This document shows, piece by piece, positions 15,502 through 24,988 of a stretch of DNA of 64,000 nt; within the stretch, counting starts at the first letter, position 1; every line of letters begins with the position of its first letter. The notes under the pieces are model-generated. The model did no database searches and was not told the DNA's origin. It worked only from the letters and a program-made list of their open reading frames with translations. The DNA is from Candidatus Aquicultor sp. (GTDB taxonomy: Bacteria > Actinomycetota > Aquicultoria > Aquicultorales > Aquicultoraceae). The stretch lies in contig DASXVE010000017.1 of assembly GCA_036504445.1 (NCBI GenBank), positions 1 through 64,000 of the forward strand, written 5' to 3'. A program made the translations under genes and the position numbers.

Positions 15502-16548
15502 ATGACAATTAGAGTTGGCATTATAGGAGCATCGGGATACACCGGCGCCGAGCTTATCCGGTTAGCGGTGGCACATCCCGAGATGGAAATAACATATGTA
15601 ACGGCAAACCAGTATCAGGGAACGCGAGTCGACGAGCTCTACACGAATTTTTACGGAATAACCGACCTGGTATATGAGCCCTATGAATTCACAACGGCGA
15701 TTAAGAAAGCCGAGCTGTTCTTTTTAGCCCTGCCGCATGGCAAAGCAATGAAGCCGGCGGCTCAATTTCAAAGCTCCGATCATAAAGTCATAGATCTCAG
15801 TGCCGATTACCGTTTACATGACGCTAGCGCATACAGAACCTGGTATACAATGGAGCATACGAACCCCGAGCTTCTCGGACGGGCTGCGTATGGTTTGCCC
15901 GAAATCTATGAAAATAAAATCAAAGAATCAACATTTGTAGCGAATCCCGGTTGTTATCCAACAAGCGCCATTCTTGCAATTGCGCCGCTGCTCGCTAAGC
16001 ATAAAGCCAGAATGAGTGGTATTATTATCGATTCGCTCAGCGGCGTATCGGGTGCGGGCCGCGATGCTAAGCCCGAGACGCATTTTTGCAAGGTCGACGA
16101 AAGCCTCACGGCATATAAAGCGGGCGGAAAGCACCAGCATACGCCGGAGATCGAGCAGTACCTTAGCGATATCGCCGGTGAGAAGATTATCATATCGTTT
16201 ACGCCACACCTGGTACCGATAAGCAGGGGTATCCTCACAACTGCATATGTGGACGCGATTGGCGACACGAACCTTGATGAACTGCTTGAGCTTTATAATG
16301 AGTTCTACAAGAACAAACCGTTTGTTAATGTATTGCCGAAAGGCCAGCTGCCACAAACGAAGAGCATCTTGGGCTCGAACTATTGCCAGATCGGGCTTGT
16401 CTATGATGAGAGAACAAACAAGATTACAGCGTTTTCAGCAATAGATAACCTGGTGAAAGGTGCATCAGGGCAAGCGATCCAAAATATGAACCTTATGATG
16501 GGGTTGCCACAGGATATGGGGCTAAAACAACCAGGGCTTATGCCATAG
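15502..16548 (+). CDS. argC: N-acetyl-gamma-glutamyl-phosphate reductase
   Basis: 348 residues. NADPH-binding GIIGASGYTGAELIRL at the N-terminus, catalytic cysteine in ANPGCYPTSA (about residue 151), and GVSGAGRDAK plus FTPHLVPISRGI in the dimerisation domain. Reduces N-acetylglutamyl phosphate to the semialdehyde. AAGGAG lies eight bases before ATG. First gene of the arginine cluster. Confidence 0.95.
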   Translation: MTIRVGIIGASGYTGAELIRLAVAHPEMEITYVTANQYQGTRVDELYTNFYGITDLVYEPYEFTTAIKKAELFFLALPHGKAMKPAAQFQSSDHKVIDLSADYRLHDASAYRTWYTMEHTNPELLGRAAYGLPEIYENKIKESTFVANPGCYPTSAILAIAPLLAKHKARMSGIIIDSLSGVSGAGRDAKPETHFCKVDESLTAYKAGGKHQHTPEIEQYLSDIAGEKIIISFTPHLVPISRGILTTAYVDAIGDTNLDELLELYNEFYKNKPFVNVLPKGQLPQTKSILGSNYCQIGLVYDERTNKITAFSAIDNLVKGASGQAIQNMNLMMGLPQDMGLKQPGLMP

Positions 16549-16558
16549 GAGAAAGCTG

Positions 16559-17782
16559 ATGGATAACCAAGAGAAACAACGGTACGAAAAACTGATGATA
16601 CACAGCGGGGTTACCGCACCAAAAGGATATAAAGCGGCAGGTATCGCATGCGACATAAAGCAGAGTGGGCGCAAAGATATGGCAATCATTCTTTCTGATA
16701 TGCCTGCGAGCGCCGCCGCCGTATTTACGACTAATAAAGTAGCCGCGGCGCCGGTGTTGGTAAGCAAAGGGCATGTGGCTAACGGTATTGCTCAAGCGAT
16801 AGTTATAAACAGCGGCAATGCAAATGCGTGCACCGGAAAGCAAGGCTTGTTAGATGCAAAAACTATGGCCGGCATTACAGCCGGTGCGCTCAGTATCAAG
16901 CCGGACGACGTTATCGTCTCATCGACCGGCATTATCGGAGTTCCACTGCCGATGCAGAAAGTCGAGCAGGGCATAACGACTGCAGCGAAATTAGTATCAG
17001 AGCACGGGAGCAGCGACGCAGCAGAAGCTATTATGACTACCGATACCTTCTCGAAAGAGTTCGTGGTAAGCTTCGAAACCGGTGGCGGTGAAGTAAAAAT
17101 CGGAGGTATGGCAAAAGGCTCGGGTATGATTGCGCCGAATATGGCGACGATGCTCGCCGTTATTACAACCGATGCTAACGTGCCGGCAGATACTCTCAAT
17201 ACTATTCTGAAGACAGCCGTAGATATGTCGTTTAACTCAATTACCGTCGATGGTGATACCAGCACAAATGATATGGTTGTAATGCTGGCAAACGGCGCAT
17301 CGGGAGTAACAATCACCGATCAAAACATAAACCTGTTTCAAGAAGCGCTCAACGAACTATGCATTCACCTGGCAAAACTTATCGTGCGCGATGGTGAAGG
17401 TGCCACTAAGTTGATTGAGGTCGCGGTAAAGGGCGCCGCCAACGATTCGGATGCCAAGAAAACGGCGATGGCGGTAGCGAACTCCAACCTGGTAAAGACG
17501 GCCTTTTTTGGCCAAGACCCGAATTGGGGCAGGATCGTTTGCGCCGTCGGTTACTCTTCGGCCCAAGTCGACCAGACGAAAGTCGATGTCTACTACGATG
17601 GAGAAAAACTGGTGGAAAACGGCACTCCGATCGCATATAACACCTTTAAGGTTGAAGAGCTTCTGAAACAACCGGATGTTAAAGTCGAGATCGATCTCAA
17701 GCTTGGGGCAGGTTCGGCGAGTGTCTGGACGTGCGATTTTAGCTATGATTATGTAAAAATAAATGCCGAGTACCACACTTAG
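16559..17782 (+). CDS. argJ: Bifunctional ornithine acetyltransferase/N-acetylglutamate synthase
   Basis: 407 residues. The autocleavage region APNMATMLAVITTDA carries the Thr nucleophile after Ala-hinge; earlier INSGNANACTG is the family block and the C-terminus has the zone FFGQDPNWGRI. ArgJ recycles the acetyl group from N-acetylornithine to glutamate, which agrees with the absence of a separate argA or argE in the operon. Ten bases after argC. Confidence 0.95.
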   Translation: MDNQEKQRYEKLMIHSGVTAPKGYKAAGIACDIKQSGRKDMAIILSDMPASAAAVFTTNKVAAAPVLVSKGHVANGIAQAIVINSGNANACTGKQGLLDAKTMAGITAGALSIKPDDVIVSSTGIIGVPLPMQKVEQGITTAAKLVSEHGSSDAAEAIMTTDTFSKEFVVSFETGGGEVKIGGMAKGSGMIAPNMATMLAVITTDANVPADTLNTILKTAVDMSFNSITVDGDTSTNDMVVMLANGASGVTITDQNINLFQEALNELCIHLAKLIVRDGEGATKLIEVAVKGAANDSDAKKTAMAVANSNLVKTAFFGQDPNWGRIVCAVGYSSAQVDQTKVDVYYDGEKLVENGTPIAYNTFKVEELLKQPDVKVEIDLKLGAGSASVWTCDFSYDYVKINAEYHT

Positions 17783-17797
17783 AATGGATGAGTCGAT

Positions 17798-18673
17798 ATG
17801 GAGGAGATGCAGTTGCAGGCCGTAATGGAAAAAGCCCAGATTCTTACCGAAGCCCTGCCGTATATTAAAGAATACCACGGTAAGACCGTCGTTATTAAAT
17901 ACGGTGGTGCTGCAATGGAGCGGGAAGAGCTTAAAGAGATCGTTGCCACCGATATCGTGCTCATGAAATATGTCGGCATCAACCCGGTGATCGTCCACGG
18001 CGGCGGCCCCGAGATCACCCGGTTTATGAACGCACTTGGCAAAGAAGCCCGGTTCGTAAACGGCTTGCGTGTGACCGATAAAGATACCATGGACATCGCC
18101 AAGATGGTGCTGGTCGGCAAGATCAACAAAGAGATCGTATCGCTGATTAATCGTCACGGGCGGCTCGCTGTCGGCATAAGCGGCGATGATGCCAACCTCA
18201 TCGTTGCGAAAAAAGCGCAAACCGGCGAAGTCGACCTGGGGTATGTCGGTGAAGTCGAAGCGATAAACGAAACAGTTCTTACCAACCTGATTAAAGACGA
18301 TTTTATCCCGGTTGTTGCGACCGTTGGGGTTGGCAAAGACGGTATGAGCTACAATATTAACGCCGATAAAGTTGCCGGTGAGATTGCTGCTGCGGTAAAT
18401 GCCGATAAGATAATCTTCCTTACCGATGTCGACGGCTTGTATGCTGATTTTGATGATAAGGATTCGCTCATTTCAGAGCTGACCCTGGCGCAATGCGAGG
18501 AGAGGCTTGCAAATAAAGAGATAAACTCGGGGATGTTACCAAAAGTCGAAGGGTGCGTGACCGCACTGAAATCGGGAGTATCAAGGGCCACCATTCTCAA
18601 CGGTATGATACCGCACGCAATGCTGCTTGAGATATTCACTGACAAAGGTATCGGAACCATGATCAAACGCTAG
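17798..18673 (+). CDS. argB: Acetylglutamate kinase
   Basis: 291 residues. VIKYGGAAM (ATP-binding lysine), VHGGGPEITRFM (substrate loop) and the amino-acid-kinase C-terminal FLTDVDGLYADF are present. The N-terminal extension before the first strand (about 20 residues) is the helix found in arginine-sensitive hexameric enzymes, so feedback inhibition by arginine is likely. Start is uncertain: ATG 17798, TTG 17813 (better placed relative to GGAGGAG) or ATG 17825. Confidence 0.95.
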   Translation: MEEMQLQAVMEKAQILTEALPYIKEYHGKTVVIKYGGAAMEREELKEIVATDIVLMKYVGINPVIVHGGGPEITRFMNALGKEARFVNGLRVTDKDTMDIAKMVLVGKINKEIVSLINRHGRLAVGISGDDANLIVAKKAQTGEVDLGYVGEVEAINETVLTNLIKDDFIPVVATVGVGKDGMSYNINADKVAGEIAAAVNADKIIFLTDVDGLYADFDDKDSLISELTLAQCEERLANKEINSGMLPKVEGCVTALKSGVSRATILNGMIPHAMLLEIFTDKGIGTMIKR

Positions 18674-18704
18674 ACAAGAAGCAGGTAGACACGAAAGGCA
18701 AACA

Positions 18705-19886
18705 ATGAACCTTGATGAAGCAAAACAGCTCAATGATAGTTACCACATGAATACCTACGGGCGCCTGCCGATAACGTTTGTTAAAGGCAAGGGAACCCGG
18801 CTTTGGGACGATACGGGCAAAGAATACCTCGACCTACTAAGCGGCATCGGCGTGGTAAGCGTCGGGCATTGCCATCCGGCGGTAGTCGATGCGGTAAAAG
18901 CCCAAGTAGAACAACTCATGCACGTATCGAATCTCTTTTATACCGAGCCGCAGCTCAAGCTGGCGAAGAAAATCGCTGAAGTATCCTTCGGTGACAAGTG
19001 CTTTTTCGCCAACAGTGGCGCCGAGGCCAATGAGGGTGCGATTAAGCTTGCCCGGCGCTATGCAAGGATACATGGCAAAGATGATGCATACGAGATCGTG
19101 ACAGCGCTTAACTCGTTTCACGGCCGCACCATGAAGACATTGGCCGCAACCGGCCAGCTCGATAAACAAAAACCGTTCGAGCCAATGCCTCCCGGCTTTA
19201 TCCATGTGCCGCTTAATGATATCGAAGCGCTCAAAAATGCTGTATCCGAAAAAACGTGCGCCGTGATGCTCGAGCCGATTCAGGGCGAAGGCGGCGTATA
19301 CCCGTGTGAGCCACAGTACCTCAAGGATGTAAGGGCGCTCTGCGACAAGCACGACATCCTCTTAATTTTCGATGAAGTACAGACGGGCATGGGCAGGACC
19401 GGGCACATCTTTGCCTACCAGGCATATGGTGTTACCCCGGATGTCATGACGCTTGCCAAGGGAATTGGCAGTGGTCTTCCCATAGGCGTCCTTGTGGCAA
19501 GTGATAAAGCAGCGGCCTTTAGCCCGGGGGAGCACGGCTCTACCTTCGGTGGAGGTCCGGTTGTGTGCGCGGGGGCGCTCGCAACGATTCAGGTACTGGA
19601 AGACGAAAACCTGGTAGAAAATAGCCGCATCGTCGGTGCCTATTTTAAGGAAAAGCTCGAAAATCTAATGAAAACGACCGGTAAAATCACTGAGATTCGC
19701 GGTATGGGCTTGATGCTTGCGATCGAGCTAAGCCAGGAAAATTCAAAGGATATAGTGCTCAAATTGCTAAAAAACGGTATAGTGGCAAATAGTATCGGCA
19801 ATTCCACAGTTAGATTCTTACCGCCTCTTTGCTTGAAAAAGGCCGAAGTAGATCAGGTGATATCAAAGCTGGAGCGGTTATTATAG
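18705..19886 (+). CDS. argD: Acetylornithine aminotransferase
   Basis: 393 residues, class III PLP aminotransferase. Landmarks: LLSGIGVVSVGHCHP, ANSGAEANEGAIKLAR, SFHGRTMKTLAATGQ, IFDEVQTGMGRTG, and the PLP lysine in TLAKGIGSGLPIG. Converts N-acetylglutamate semialdehyde to N-acetylornithine with glutamate. Ribosome site GAAAGG is modest. Thirty-one bases after argB. Confidence 0.94.
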   Translation: MNLDEAKQLNDSYHMNTYGRLPITFVKGKGTRLWDDTGKEYLDLLSGIGVVSVGHCHPAVVDAVKAQVEQLMHVSNLFYTEPQLKLAKKIAEVSFGDKCFFANSGAEANEGAIKLARRYARIHGKDDAYEIVTALNSFHGRTMKTLAATGQLDKQKPFEPMPPGFIHVPLNDIEALKNAVSEKTCAVMLEPIQGEGGVYPCEPQYLKDVRALCDKHDILLIFDEVQTGMGRTGHIFAYQAYGVTPDVMTLAKGIGSGLPIGVLVASDKAAAFSPGEHGSTFGGGPVVCAGALATIQVLEDENLVENSRIVGAYFKEKLENLMKTTGKITEIRGMGLMLAIELSQENSKDIVLKLLKNGIVANSIGNSTVRFLPPLCLKKAEVDQVISKLERLL

Positions 19887-19905
19887 CGTTTATTAGGAGA
19901 GAACA

Positions 19906-20844
19906 ATGACCACGTTGACAGGTAGACATATTCTATCGCTTAAAAAATATAGCCCGGATGAGCTGAATAACCTGCTCGGCACAGCAGTAGATCTCAAGAG
20001 TAAAATCAAGAACAATGTACCGCACAAGATGCTCGAAGGCAAAACGGTCGCAATGCTTTTTGATAAGCCGTCGAGCAGAACGCGAATCTCGTTTGAGACG
20101 GCGTGCGCTCATACCGGCGCTCACCCGATTTTCTTGCGTCCGGACGAGGTGCAGGTAGGCAAACGTGAGCCGATTCAAGACGTCGGGCGCGTGCTGTCCG
20201 GGTATGTCGATGCTATCGTGATCAGGACATTCGAGCACAAGAACGTCGAACAGCTGGCCGAGTTTTCAAGCGTTCCCGTAATCAATGCGCTAACCGACGA
20301 GCACCATCCGATGCAGGCGCTGGCCGACTATATGACTGTTTTAGAGGTCAAAGCCAGGCTTAACGATATCAAGCTCGCCTATGTGGGAGATGGCAATAAC
20401 GTCGCGAACTCGCTGTTGATCGTCGGCGCTAAGCTCGGTGTAAGCATCGCCGTGGCGTCACCGGAAGGATATGAGCCATCCGAAAGAATAATTGCCCGCG
20501 CGAAGCTCGATACTCAGCACGGCGGCCAACGTATCACGGTGACCAACGACCCGTATGAAGCCGTAAAAGACGCCGATGTGATCTATACCGATGTATGGGC
20601 AAGCATGGGCCAGGAAGAGGAATACATACAGCGTTTGAATATCTTCAAAGATTATCAGGTCAATAGCGCTCTTATGGCAGCGGCGAAGCCCGCAGCGGTC
20701 TTTATGCACTGCCTGCCGGCGCATCGCGGCGAAGAAGTAACGGATGAAGTGGTGGAGAGCGCGCAATCGGTAGTATTCCAGCAGGCCGAAAACCGGCTGC
20801 ATACTGCAAAAGCGGCGCTCGTATCGCTCATCAAGAGAGGTTAG
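19906..20844 (+). CDS. argF: Ornithine carbamoyltransferase
   Basis: 312 residues. Carbamoyl-phosphate loop KPSSRTRISFE, HHPMQALAD and the ornithine-specific HCLPAHRGEEV are all intact. Converts ornithine and carbamoyl phosphate to citrulline. AGGAGAG precedes ATG; four bases separate its stop from argR. Confidence 0.95.
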   Translation: MTTLTGRHILSLKKYSPDELNNLLGTAVDLKSKIKNNVPHKMLEGKTVAMLFDKPSSRTRISFETACAHTGAHPIFLRPDEVQVGKREPIQDVGRVLSGYVDAIVIRTFEHKNVEQLAEFSSVPVINALTDEHHPMQALADYMTVLEVKARLNDIKLAYVGDGNNVANSLLIVGAKLGVSIAVASPEGYEPSERIIARAKLDTQHGGQRITVTNDPYEAVKDADVIYTDVWASMGQEEEYIQRLNIFKDYQVNSALMAAAKPAAVFMHCLPAHRGEEVTDEVVESAQSVVFQQAENRLHTAKAALVSLIKRG

Positions 20845-20847
20845 AAT

Positions 20848-21318
20848 ATGAGGTCGAAGCAGGATAGATTAAACACTATCAGGCAAATCATAGACACGAC
20901 GGAAATATCGACGCAAGAAGAGCTGATAGCCGAGTTAGAGAAGCGCGGTTTCGATGTTACGCAAGCGACGGTGTCGCGTGATATCAGCGACCTGGGCCTT
21001 CAAAAGGTACGCATAATTCAGGAACCGGGTGATCTGCACAGCGCACGCCAGGTGTATTCACTGCCGGAAATCGAGCGCTTGCGCTCGCTTTTAACGGAGT
21101 TTATGAGCATAATAGATCGGGCGAACAATCTCATTGTTATCAAGACAGCGCCCGGTATGGCGCAAGCGATAGCCGCGGCGACAGATGCCGTAGCCTGGCC
21201 CGATGTGCTCGGTACCGTAGGCGGGGACGATACCATTTTGATTATTTCGCGCAATTCGGATGTCGCGGCGTATATGGTCAAAAGGCTAACGACACTGAGC
21301 AGAGAAAAAGCATTTTAG
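20848..21318 (+). CDS. argR: Arginine repressor
   Basis: 156 residues. N-terminal winged helix with TQEELIAELEKRGFDVTQATVSRDI, linker, and C-terminal hexamerisation domain containing GTVGGDDTILII, whose aspartates bind arginine. Placing it inside the operon gives autoregulation of the whole cluster. Confidence 0.94.
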   Translation: MRSKQDRLNTIRQIIDTTEISTQEELIAELEKRGFDVTQATVSRDISDLGLQKVRIIQEPGDLHSARQVYSLPEIERLRSLLTEFMSIIDRANNLIVIKTAPGMAQAIAAATDAVAWPDVLGTVGGDDTILIISRNSDVAAYMVKRLTTLSREKAF

Positions 21319-21390
21319 CGGCAATACGTAGCAATATTCAACGATAAGTAACAGCAATAAATCTACAAACATGTTTGGGTTGAAGTTTTA

Positions 21391-22203
21391 GTGAAAGTAA
21401 CACGAACGTATCTATTAATCTCAGCAGCTTTAATGATAGTCTTTATTACATACATCAGCAGCATGGCACAGAAGCCCGTCGAACAAACGGGCTCGACAAC
21501 CATAGCAACAACAGACATAACTAGGAAGCAACCGGCTACTACAGCAACGCAATCTGAAACACCAACAGCTCATGGAGCGTTGGAAGCATCAGCAACGGCT
21601 ATTGGAAGTTCGGCTGAGACTCGGGCTCGCAGCAAGCTGGACACGATCAGGCTTGAAGGTCCATTAGAGGAGCTTACGCTCAAGTTGTTAGACTCACGGG
21701 CGCTAGGACTCTCTACGTACGTGCCGTCGGATATGGTGGCGGAATCTACCAGTTCGGCCGAGGGTGACAGGCTCTCGATATATGCGAAGTATGCGGGGCA
21801 ACCCGACAAGAGCAGAGCCATTTTAGTATTTGCACGACCTAAGGGAGTCAAAGCGACGGTTCAAGAGATGGCGACCCAGGGGGTGCAGTTCGCACAAACA
21901 GACGGGCTTATCGTCTCGGAGCGATTGGCTACCGATGCAAAGCGTTATACGGTGCCGGGGGCCGATCAGCAGCGGGAATTCGACCTTGATAGAATCAACG
22001 GACAGCAGCATATAGTGGGTTCGCTCGAGATATTCAATAACGGAGAGCGAACGTTTGAAATTCGAATACAGTATCCGCTCGAGTATAAGGATGGATTTCC
22101 ACAGCGGGCACATAAGGTGATTAATAATATTATCTGGTTAGGTCAAAAGGGTAAAAACAGCGTTGCTCCTGAGTTGATTTCGAAAGCGAATGCGGCACGC
22201 TAA
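21391..22203 (+). CDS. Membrane-anchored protein of unknown function inside the arg cluster
   Basis: 270 residues from GTG 21391. One N-terminal hydrophobic segment (YLLISAALMIVFITYISSM) anchors it or acts as signal; residues 27-75 form a Thr/Ala/Gln-rich linker; the remainder is a soluble alpha-beta region outside the membrane, with no motif I recognise. It lies between argR and argG, all in the same direction, and would be co-transcribed. No arginine-related function can be read from it; it could be an insertion into the operon. Confidence 0.7.
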   Translation: MKVTRTYLLISAALMIVFITYISSMAQKPVEQTGSTTIATTDITRKQPATTATQSETPTAHGALEASATAIGSSAETRARSKLDTIRLEGPLEELTLKLLDSRALGLSTYVPSDMVAESTSSAEGDRLSIYAKYAGQPDKSRAILVFARPKGVKATVQEMATQGVQFAQTDGLIVSERLATDAKRYTVPGADQQREFDLDRINGQQHIVGSLEIFNNGERTFEIRIQYPLEYKDGFPQRAHKVINNIIWLGQKGKNSVAPELISKANAAR

Positions 22204-22236
22204 GTCAGCATAAATAGGATTTAGGAGGAAACTTAC

Positions 22237-23463
22237 GTGGGACAGGTTGGTAGTGTTAGGGAGATTAAAGATAGAGTGGTTCTTGCGTACTCCGGCGGCC
22301 TTGATACATCGGTTGCCATCAGATGGCTGCAGGAAAATTACGACCTTGAAGTAGTAGCGGTGGCCGTAGATGTCGGCCAGGGCGGCGACCTTGAAGAGGT
22401 CAAAGATAAAGCGCTCAGAGTTGGTGCCGTTCATTCCGAAATGGTAAATGCTCAGAAAGCGTTCGCGGAGAAATTCATTATCCCGGCGTTGAAAGCTAAC
22501 GCGCTCTATGAGAAAAAGTACCCGCTCGCAACGTCGCTCTCCCGGCCGCTTATCGCCAAAGTGCTCGTCGAGGTAGCGCAAGGTACCGGCGCGGTCTATG
22601 TCGCGCACGGTTGCACGGGCAAGGGAAACGATCAGGTTCGCTTCGAAGTTTCCATCCGTGCACTCAATCCTGATCTAAATATCATTGCTCCTGCTCGCGA
22701 GTGGGATTTCACCCGCGAATCGGCAATAGAATACGCTCAGCAACACAACATTCCCATCCCGGTTACTAAAAAGAGCCCGTACAGCATCGATGAAAACCTA
22801 TGGGGAAAATCGATCGAGTGCGGTATTCTTGAAGACCCGTGGATCGAACCTCCTGAAGACGCATTTACGATGACCGTAGACCCGGTGCAAGCGCCGAACA
22901 AGCCAACGTACCTCGAAGTAGAGTTTGAGAAGGGCGTTCCGGTAGCCTTGGATGGCGCCGGAATGGATATTATCGAGCTCATCGGGAGGGTAAACCAGAT
23001 CGCCGGCAGCAACGGGTTCGGTCGTATCGATAAGATTGAAAACCGCCTGGTCGGCATAAAATCTCGCGAGATTTACGAGGCACCGGCCGCGCTCACCCTG
23101 ATTATGGCGCATAGAGAGCTTGAGGACATGGTGCTCGAACGCGATTTGGCGCATTTCAAGTACACCATAGAAGAAAAATATGCCGAGCTTGTGTACGACG
23201 GTCTCTGGTTCGGCCCGCTACGCGAAGCGCTCGACGCGTTTATCAATGAGACACAAAAAGTGGTAAACGGCACGATACGCTTAAAACTGTATAAAGGCTC
23301 TTGCCGGGTTGTCGGGCGTAAGTCACCCAATTCGCTTTACGACCGCAAGCTTGCTACCTACGAACAGGGAGACACGTTCTCGCATCAGTCGGCCGCCGGT
23401 TTCAATAAGATATTCGGCTTAAGCCTGGAAACATGGGGTCGCAAGTACCGCAAAGAACAATAA
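22237..23463 (+). CDS. argG: Argininosuccinate synthase
   Basis: 408 residues. N-terminal PP-loop AYSGGLDTSVAIRWL binds ATP; VAHGCTGKGNDQVRFE and APAREWDFTRE bind citrulline and aspartate. GTG start with AGGAGG (22223-22228) eight bases upstream. Condenses citrulline with aspartate. Confidence 0.95.
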   Translation: MGQVGSVREIKDRVVLAYSGGLDTSVAIRWLQENYDLEVVAVAVDVGQGGDLEEVKDKALRVGAVHSEMVNAQKAFAEKFIIPALKANALYEKKYPLATSLSRPLIAKVLVEVAQGTGAVYVAHGCTGKGNDQVRFEVSIRALNPDLNIIAPAREWDFTRESAIEYAQQHNIPIPVTKKSPYSIDENLWGKSIECGILEDPWIEPPEDAFTMTVDPVQAPNKPTYLEVEFEKGVPVALDGAGMDIIELIGRVNQIAGSNGFGRIDKIENRLVGIKSREIYEAPAALTLIMAHRELEDMVLERDLAHFKYTIEEKYAELVYDGLWFGPLREALDAFINETQKVVNGTIRLKLYKGSCRVVGRKSPNSLYDRKLATYEQGDTFSHQSAAGFNKIFGLSLETWGRKYRKEQ

Positions 23464-23482
23464 GGGGAAACGAGGAAGCTCT

Positions 23483-24886
23483 ATGAAATTGTGGTCCGGG
23501 AGGTTTACCAAAAGCACGGACGGTTTTGTTGATGAGTTCAACGCGTCGCTGCCGGTCGATAAGCATCTTTATAAGCATGATATCAGCGGCAGCATCGCGC
23601 ATGCCAAAATGCTGGCGAAGTGCGGCATCATAAGCGATGCCGAGGCCAGGCAAATCGTTGAGGGTTTGCAAACGGTCCTTAAAGAGATCGAAGATGGTTT
23701 ATTTACCTTTGATATCGCAGATGAAGATATTCATATGGCGGTTGAGCGCGCGCTTACCGAGAAAATCGGTCCTGTCGGCGGTAAACTGCATACGGCGCGC
23801 AGCCGCAACGATCAGGTCGCACTCGATGCCAGGATGTTTACGAAGGACGCGATTGTCAGTGTGGCTCCCGAGATCCTCGCGCTGCAAGAAGAGCTTATTA
23901 AAGTAGCCGAGCGCGAGATGGGAACGATACTTCCCGGTTATACGCATCTGCAGCGGGCACAGCCGGTGCTCTTCTCGCACCATATGATGGCGTACTTCTG
24001 GATGCTGCGGCGTGATTTTATGCGCCTCAAAGACTGTTTTAAGCGCACCGACGTAATGCCGTTGGGAAGTGCCGCGCTTGCCGGTACGACCTATCCGATC
24101 GATATGGGATTTGTCGCTGACGAGCTTGGGTTTAATAAACTCAGCAATAACAGCCTCGATGCGGTATCCGACCGCGATTTTATCATAGAATTTCAAGCGG
24201 CGGCATCGATTCTTGCCGCGCATCTGAGCAGGCTCGCCGAAGAGCTTATCATCTGGTCGTCGGCTGAGTTCAGCTTTATCGAGCTTGACGACGCATACAC
24301 CACCGGCAGCAGCATTATGCCGCAGAAGAAAAACGCCGACGTCGCCGAGCTTATCCGGGGAAAAACCGGGCGCGTCTACGGCAATTTGGTGCAAATCCTA
24401 ACAACGATGAAGGGTTTGCCGCTGGCTTATAACAAAGACATGCAAGAGGACAAAGAAGGCTTGATCGACACGATCACCACGGTTACGAACTGCCTGATCG
24501 GCATGCGAGGAATGATTTCAACGATGAACGTGCATTCAGAGGTCATGCACCAGGCGGCAGAGGGCGGCTTCACCAATGCGACCGAGCTGGCGGATTACCT
24601 GGTCGGTAAGGGTATGGCATTTAGAGATGCACATAGGGTCGCCGGCGAGTTTGTAAGAAAAGCGATAGAAGAGGGCTGCTGGCTCGTCGATTTTTCAATC
24701 GAAGAGTTCCAGGCCGAAAGCCCGCTTATTGAAGAGGATGTATTCGACGTGCTCAACATCGATAACGCGGTGGCGAGGCGCAACGTCCGCGGCGGCACCG
24801 CTCCGAACCGCGTCAAAGAGCAGATCGAGAAAGCACACAAACTACTCGGCAAAGAACAGGATTGGCTGGATAAGAGTAAGGAGTAA
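23483..24886 (+). CDS. argH: Argininosuccinate lyase
   Basis: 467 residues, fumarase/aspartase superfamily. N-terminal LWSGRFTKSTDGFVDEFNAS, HTARSRNDQVALDAR, HLQRAQPVLFSHH and signature GSSIMPQKKNADVAE with the catalytic serine loop. Ends the arginine pathway. The stop codon overlaps the left arm of a 16-base inverted repeat. Confidence 0.95.
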   Translation: MKLWSGRFTKSTDGFVDEFNASLPVDKHLYKHDISGSIAHAKMLAKCGIISDAEARQIVEGLQTVLKEIEDGLFTFDIADEDIHMAVERALTEKIGPVGGKLHTARSRNDQVALDARMFTKDAIVSVAPEILALQEELIKVAEREMGTILPGYTHLQRAQPVLFSHHMMAYFWMLRRDFMRLKDCFKRTDVMPLGSAALAGTTYPIDMGFVADELGFNKLSNNSLDAVSDRDFIIEFQAAASILAAHLSRLAEELIIWSSAEFSFIELDDAYTTGSSIMPQKKNADVAELIRGKTGRVYGNLVQILTTMKGLPLAYNKDMQEDKEGLIDTITTVTNCLIGMRGMISTMNVHSEVMHQAAEGGFTNATELADYLVGKGMAFRDAHRVAGEFVRKAIEEGCWLVDFSIEEFQAESPLIEEDVFDVLNIDNAVARRNVRGGTAPNRVKEQIEKAHKLLGKEQDWLDKSKE

Positions 24887-24983
24887 GGGGACGTTGCTCT
24901 GAATCTTACATATTCTAATAATGCGAGTAAATATGGCTCGTACAAAAAGAATCTTTCTGTAAAATCTAGAGCAACGTCCCCTT
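24885..24983. repeat. 16-base perfect inverted repeat element between argH and yidC
   Basis: AAGGGGACGTTGCTCT (24885-24900) is repeated inverted at 24968-24983, with a 67-base A+T-rich interior. The GGGGACGTTGCTC core resembles termini seen around REP-associated (Y1) transposases, so this may be a miniature non-autonomous element. It separates two convergent genes and ends close to a T-rich stretch, so it may also serve as a bidirectional terminator. Confidence 0.65.
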
Positions 24984-24988
24984 TATTA

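Noticed and set aside
17357-18220. 287-codon minus-strand ORF across argJ and argB
   Set aside because: Shadow of two well-identified enzymes.
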